From: Sphingomonas sp. UBA978
GTDB taxonomy: Bacteria > Pseudomonadota > Alphaproteobacteria > Sphingomonadales > Sphingomonadaceae
NCBI RefSeq assembly: GCF_002292295.1
Contig: NZ_DBBS01000011.1
Coordinates: 1 to 64,000 of the forward strand
Direction of reading: 5' to 3'
Length of the DNA: 64,000 nucleotides
In this document: piece after piece, positions 61,034 through 64,000 of the stretch
How positions within the stretch are numbered: position 1 is the stretch's first letter
Layout: each line of letters begins with the position of its first letter
Program-made: the position numbers and the translations under genes
Notes under the pieces: model-generated
Database searches by the model: none
What the model saw: only the letters and a program-made list of their open reading frames with translations
Told to the model about the DNA's origin: nothing

Positions 61034-63469
61034 GTGACTCGTCTTCGTGTCTCGACCCCCGCCGCTACGGCGCTGGGCCTCGTCTTCGCCACCGCCGCGC
61101 TCATGCTGACCACCGGGGCTGCCGCCGCGCAGGCGACGTCCGCCGAGAATGCCGACACCGGCACGCAGGCGACCGAGGCGCAGGCAACCGAGGCGCCGGC
61201 GGGCGAGGGGCAGGATATCGTCATCAGCGGCCGCCGCATCAGCCAGGCGAGCGAGGCGGTGGGCGAGGATCGTATCACCAGCACCGTCGCGGTGACGCGC
61301 GAGGCATTGCTCTCCGCGCCATCGGGCATTTCCGGCCTCAAGATGCTCGAATCGCTGCCCGGCTTCAACGTGCAGACCGACGGTGCGCTCGGCCTCTACG
61401 AATTCGGCAACAGCGTGCAGGCGCGCGCCTTCAACCTCGACCAGATCGGCTTCGTCGTCGACGGCGTGCCGATGGGGCGCAGCGACGCCTTCGGCGGCAG
61501 CCCGGTGTTCCGCTACGTCGACAACGAAAATCTGGGCGTGGTCGAGGCGTCGCCGGGCGCGGGCGGGGTGACGATGCCGACCTATTCGTCGCTCGGGCCG
61601 GTCGTCTCCTATCGCTCGATCGTGCCGCAGGACGAACTCGGCACCTTCATCTCGCAGAGCTTCGGCGATTTCGACATGAAGCGCACCTTCGTCCGGGTCA
61701 GCACCGGCAAGATCGGCCCGCTCAAGGCGTTCGTCAGCCGCACCAAGCTCGACACCGACCTGTGGCGCGGCACCGGCTCGGTCGATCGCGAACATTGGGA
61801 GGCGATGGCGCAGGTCGACGTGACCGACACCAGCTGGGCGCGGTTCAAGTTCGTTTCGAACGACTTCTTCGACTATGATTCCCCGACGCTGTCGCGCGCC
61901 GAATACAACAGCAGGACGCCTGACCTCGCCGGCCATGTCGGCCGCTACCGCGGCTATTACGGCGATCCGCTGCCCGCCTATGCGCCGGTGGCGGCGGGCG
62001 TGCCCTTCTCCAACGCCAATTACACCTATTATTACGGACAGGCGATCAACGTCCGCAAGGACAAGCTGTACGCCGGCACCTTCCATGCCGGCATCGCCGA
62101 CGGCGTCCATGCCGAAACCACCATCTATTACGAGGACAAGGACGGCTGGGGCAGCTCGCCGGACAGCTATGCCAACACGCTGACCTTCTACAACCGCCAG
62201 CGGCTGGTGTCGGGGCTGGCGCTGACCGCGCCGCGCGGCACGCAGTTCGGCGTGTCGAGCCTCGGCGGCTATCGCCAGGGCATCCTCCAGAGCCTGCACG
62301 CGCAGCTCGGCATCCAGGCGATCGACGTCGGCATCTGGGCGGAGGACGACCGCTATCGCCGCTACCAGCGTCGCCAGAACACGATCGACGGCTCGCCCGC
62401 CAGCACGCCCAATTACGGCGAACTGGTCTATGGCCGCCGCGATTACCGGTCGAAGCGCGCGACGGTGCAGATGTTCGTGCGCGACCGCATCGATCTGACG
62501 CCCGCGTTCAGCGTCGACCTCGGCATCAAGGCGCTCAACCTCGATTACCAGCAGCGCGGCTACCGCGATTTCGCCGATTACGCGCGCACGGTGAACGGCG
62601 TGAACGTCGCCGGCTGGGGACCAAAGTACAACCGGGCCCGCTACACCGATTACTTCCTCCCCACCGCGGGCCTCCTCTATCGCTTCAGCGACAGCCGCAC
62701 GCAGCTGTTCGCCTCCTATGCGGAGAATATGGCGCTGCCCAAGGGGATGGATGACATCTTCTCGGTCGCCTACACCAATTCGCCCGCGGTCGTCGGCGCG
62801 CCCGCGCCGGAACGGTCGAAGAACGTCGAGCTCGGCCTGCGCACGACGCGACCCGAATTCTTCGCCTCGCTGACCGGTTACTACACGAAGTTCGACAATC
62901 GCATCCAGGCGATCGCATCGATCCTGCCGGGGACGACCAACGTCACCGAAACCTTCTACCAGAATGTCGGCGGTGTGAAGGCCTATGGCGCGGAACTGCT
63001 CGCCAATTACAAGCCGGCGTTTCTGCACGGCGCGGCCTATTTCAACGGCAACGTCACCTACAATCACGCGCAGTTCCAGGACGATATCGTCGCGGCGGCG
63101 CGCACCTATCTGATCGCCGACAAATATCTGCCCGACAGCGCGAAATGGGTCGTGTCAGGTGGCGTCACGGTCGAACCGGCGCCGTGGTTCGTCGCCAACA
63201 TCACCGGCAAATACACCAGCCGCCGGCAATCGACGTTCGAGAACACGCCGGGATCGTCGCTGCCGGGCTTCACCGTCTTCTCGGCCTATGCCGACATCGG
63301 CGACGGCTTCTCGATCGGCCCGGTGCGTAACGCGCGCATCCGCGTCAACGTCGACAATCTGTTCGACAAGGACGTGCTCTCGTACATTTCGTCGGCCCTG
63401 ACCGGGGATGGCCTGTTCCGTCCGCTCAGCCCGCGCACGGTCCAGCTGACGCTGTCCGTCGACATCTGA
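61034..63469 (+). CDS. TonB-dependent outer-membrane receptor
   Basis: A receptor of about 811 residues. I chose the GTG at 61034 because AGGAG stands 7 bases upstream and a clean signal peptide follows (to AAAAQA); ATGs at 60980 and 60995 lack a ribosome site. TonB box DIVISGRRIS, plug (GLKMLESLPGFNVQTDG, VQARAFNLDQIGFVVDG) and a barrel ending LTLSVDI. The terminal residue is isoleucine, slightly unusual. It lies between the dipeptidase and an amine oxidase and probably imports a related nitrogenous compound. Confidence 0.9.
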   Translation: MTRLRVSTPAATALGLVFATAALMLTTGAAAAQATSAENADTGTQATEAQATEAPAGEGQDIVISGRRISQASEAVGEDRITSTVAVTREALLSAPSGISGLKMLESLPGFNVQTDGALGLYEFGNSVQARAFNLDQIGFVVDGVPMGRSDAFGGSPVFRYVDNENLGVVEASPGAGGVTMPTYSSLGPVVSYRSIVPQDELGTFISQSFGDFDMKRTFVRVSTGKIGPLKAFVSRTKLDTDLWRGTGSVDREHWEAMAQVDVTDTSWARFKFVSNDFFDYDSPTLSRAEYNSRTPDLAGHVGRYRGYYGDPLPAYAPVAAGVPFSNANYTYYYGQAINVRKDKLYAGTFHAGIADGVHAETTIYYEDKDGWGSSPDSYANTLTFYNRQRLVSGLALTAPRGTQFGVSSLGGYRQGILQSLHAQLGIQAIDVGIWAEDDRYRRYQRRQNTIDGSPASTPNYGELVYGRRDYRSKRATVQMFVRDRIDLTPAFSVDLGIKALNLDYQQRGYRDFADYARTVNGVNVAGWGPKYNRARYTDYFLPTAGLLYRFSDSRTQLFASYAENMALPKGMDDIFSVAYTNSPAVVGAPAPERSKNVELGLRTTRPEFFASLTGYYTKFDNRIQAIASILPGTTNVTETFYQNVGGVKAYGAELLANYKPAFLHGAAYFNGNVTYNHAQFQDDIVAAARTYLIADKYLPDSAKWVVSGGVTVEPAPWFVANITGKYTSRRQSTFENTPGSSLPGFTVFSAYADIGDGFSIGPVRNARIRVNVDNLFDKDVLSYISSALTGDGLFRPLSPRTVQLTLSVDI

Positions 63470-63537
63470 CGCTCTCGCCGCGGCGCGAGCGTGCGCCGCG
63501 GCTGTCCACGATCACATTCGCATTGGGGGATTACGGC

Positions 63538-64000
63538 ATGGTAACACGCAGGACGGTTCTGGGGCGGCTCGGTCTGGCCGGCGGACTGGGCGCGACGCTG
63601 GGCGCGATGCAGACGCTGGGTCTGGTCGGCACCGCACAGGCGCAGGACATGAGCGGGCTGACGCCCGGGATCGGCCGCGGCAAGCATGTCGTCGTGCTGG
63701 GTGCCGGCATCGCCGGGCTTACCTCCGCCTGGGAGCTGGAACAGGCCGGCTTCCTCGTGACGCTGCTCGAGGCGCGCACCCGCGTCGGCGGGCGCGCCTG
63801 GACGGTGCGCGATGGCGACCGGATCGAGATGAACGGCGAGGAGACGCAGACCGCCCGCTTTTCCGACGGCGTCTATTTCAACGCCGGCCCGGCCCGCATC
63901 CCGAGCTTCCATCAGGGCCTGCTCGGCTATGCGAAGAAGTTCGGCGTGCCGCTCGAGGTGGAGGTCAATTCCAGCCGTTCCGCCTATGTGATGGCCGACG
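63538..64000 (+). CDS. Flavin amine / L-amino-acid oxidase, exported (truncated by window edge)
   Basis: The first 154 residues are visible. A twin-arginine-like leader (TRRTVLGRLGLAGG) ending near AQAQD is followed by the FAD dinucleotide motif HVVVLGAGIAGLTSAWELE and the GG motif EARTRVGGRAWT. The region ARFSDGVYFNAGPARIPS resembles L-amino-acid oxidases. Such enzymes deaminate amino acids or amines, giving ammonia and peroxide. It follows the receptor by 69 bp. Confidence 0.85.
   Translation, partial: MVTRRTVLGRLGLAGGLGATLGAMQTLGLVGTAQAQDMSGLTPGIGRGKHVVVLGAGIAGLTSAWELEQAGFLVTLLEARTRVGGRAWTVRDGDRIEMNGEETQTARFSDGVYFNAGPARIPSFHQGLLGYAKKFGVPLEVEVNSSRSAYVMAD

Noticed and set aside
59576..63067. 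A 1163-codon open frame on the minus strand
   Set aside because: It lies opposite well-supported dipeptidase and receptor genes, is arginine/aspartate/valine-rich, has no family motifs, and is the usual antisense shadow in GC-rich DNA.
1..64000. CRISPR array, prophage, integron or replication origin
   Set aside because: No regularly spaced repeats, phage structural genes, integrase, attC sites or DnaA-box clusters were seen.

Overview
The window is GC-rich, gene-dense chromosomal DNA that reads like a sphingomonad (Sphingomonas or a close alphaproteobacterial relative). This is an inference from four large TonB-dependent receptors, an HWE-type sensor kinase, a short rpsU, EcfG-like stress promoter motifs, and the ohr/ohrR and COG0523 families. 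No rRNA operon, CRISPR array, prophage or plasmid backbone was seen. The only mobile element is one IS3-family copy at the left edge. It lies just after the 3' end and terminator of an initiator-tRNA gene, and both of its reading frames appear damaged.

Layout, left to right. (1) 1-1296: tRNA-fMet tail, terminator, decayed IS3/IS407-like element. (2) 1368-10625: an M24 peptidase, an AraC regulator and a same-strand run of TonB receptor, zinc alcohol dehydrogenase, dihydroxyacetophenone-dioxygenase-like cupin, epoxide-hydrolase-like enzyme and SDR. This looks like an uptake and catabolism unit for an aromatic ketone or alcohol. (3) 10661-18009: a phosphate-scavenging block with a histidine acid phosphatase, a TonB receptor preceded by a PHO-box-like repeat, a PI-PLC-like enzyme and a Tat-exported phospholipase C. 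(4) 18115-26456: regulators, a POT transporter, housekeeping genes (GST, exonuclease, SirB1-like, rpsU, DUF1206, serine acetyltransferase, Rrf2) and several small unknown genes.

(5) 26676-41436 is a signalling island. A tightly packed chemotaxis operon (STAS, CheY, CheA, CheW, MCP, CheW, CheR, CheB) ends in a 573-residue protein that I read as a divergent soluble MCP-like protein with a CheZ-like D-x-T-x-Q motif and an acidic tail. It is followed by two tail-to-tail winged-helix-like paralogues, a response regulator coupled to a PAS/GAF HWE kinase, a stand-alone receiver and a Crp/Fnr regulator. No flagellar gene is present.

(6) 41543-46921: oxidative-stress and metal genes. These are a catalase-like protein with an SDR, Ohr/OhrR with two operator-like sites, and a COG0523 GTPase with a DUF1826 gene behind a Zur-like palindrome. 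(7) 47004-51353: an orphan TadE/TadG pair, a 48-residue protein that seems to begin at ATA, an FKBP and a nitronate monooxygenase. (8) 51305-64000: an FG-GAP/UnbV protein, an ECF sigma factor with FecR, a divergent STN-containing TonB receptor, a penicillin-acylase-family enzyme, an M19 dipeptidase, another TonB receptor and the start of an exported flavin amine oxidase. Together these suggest regulated import and stepwise breakdown of an acylated peptide or amine.

All assignments come from reading motifs by eye; no database search was run.
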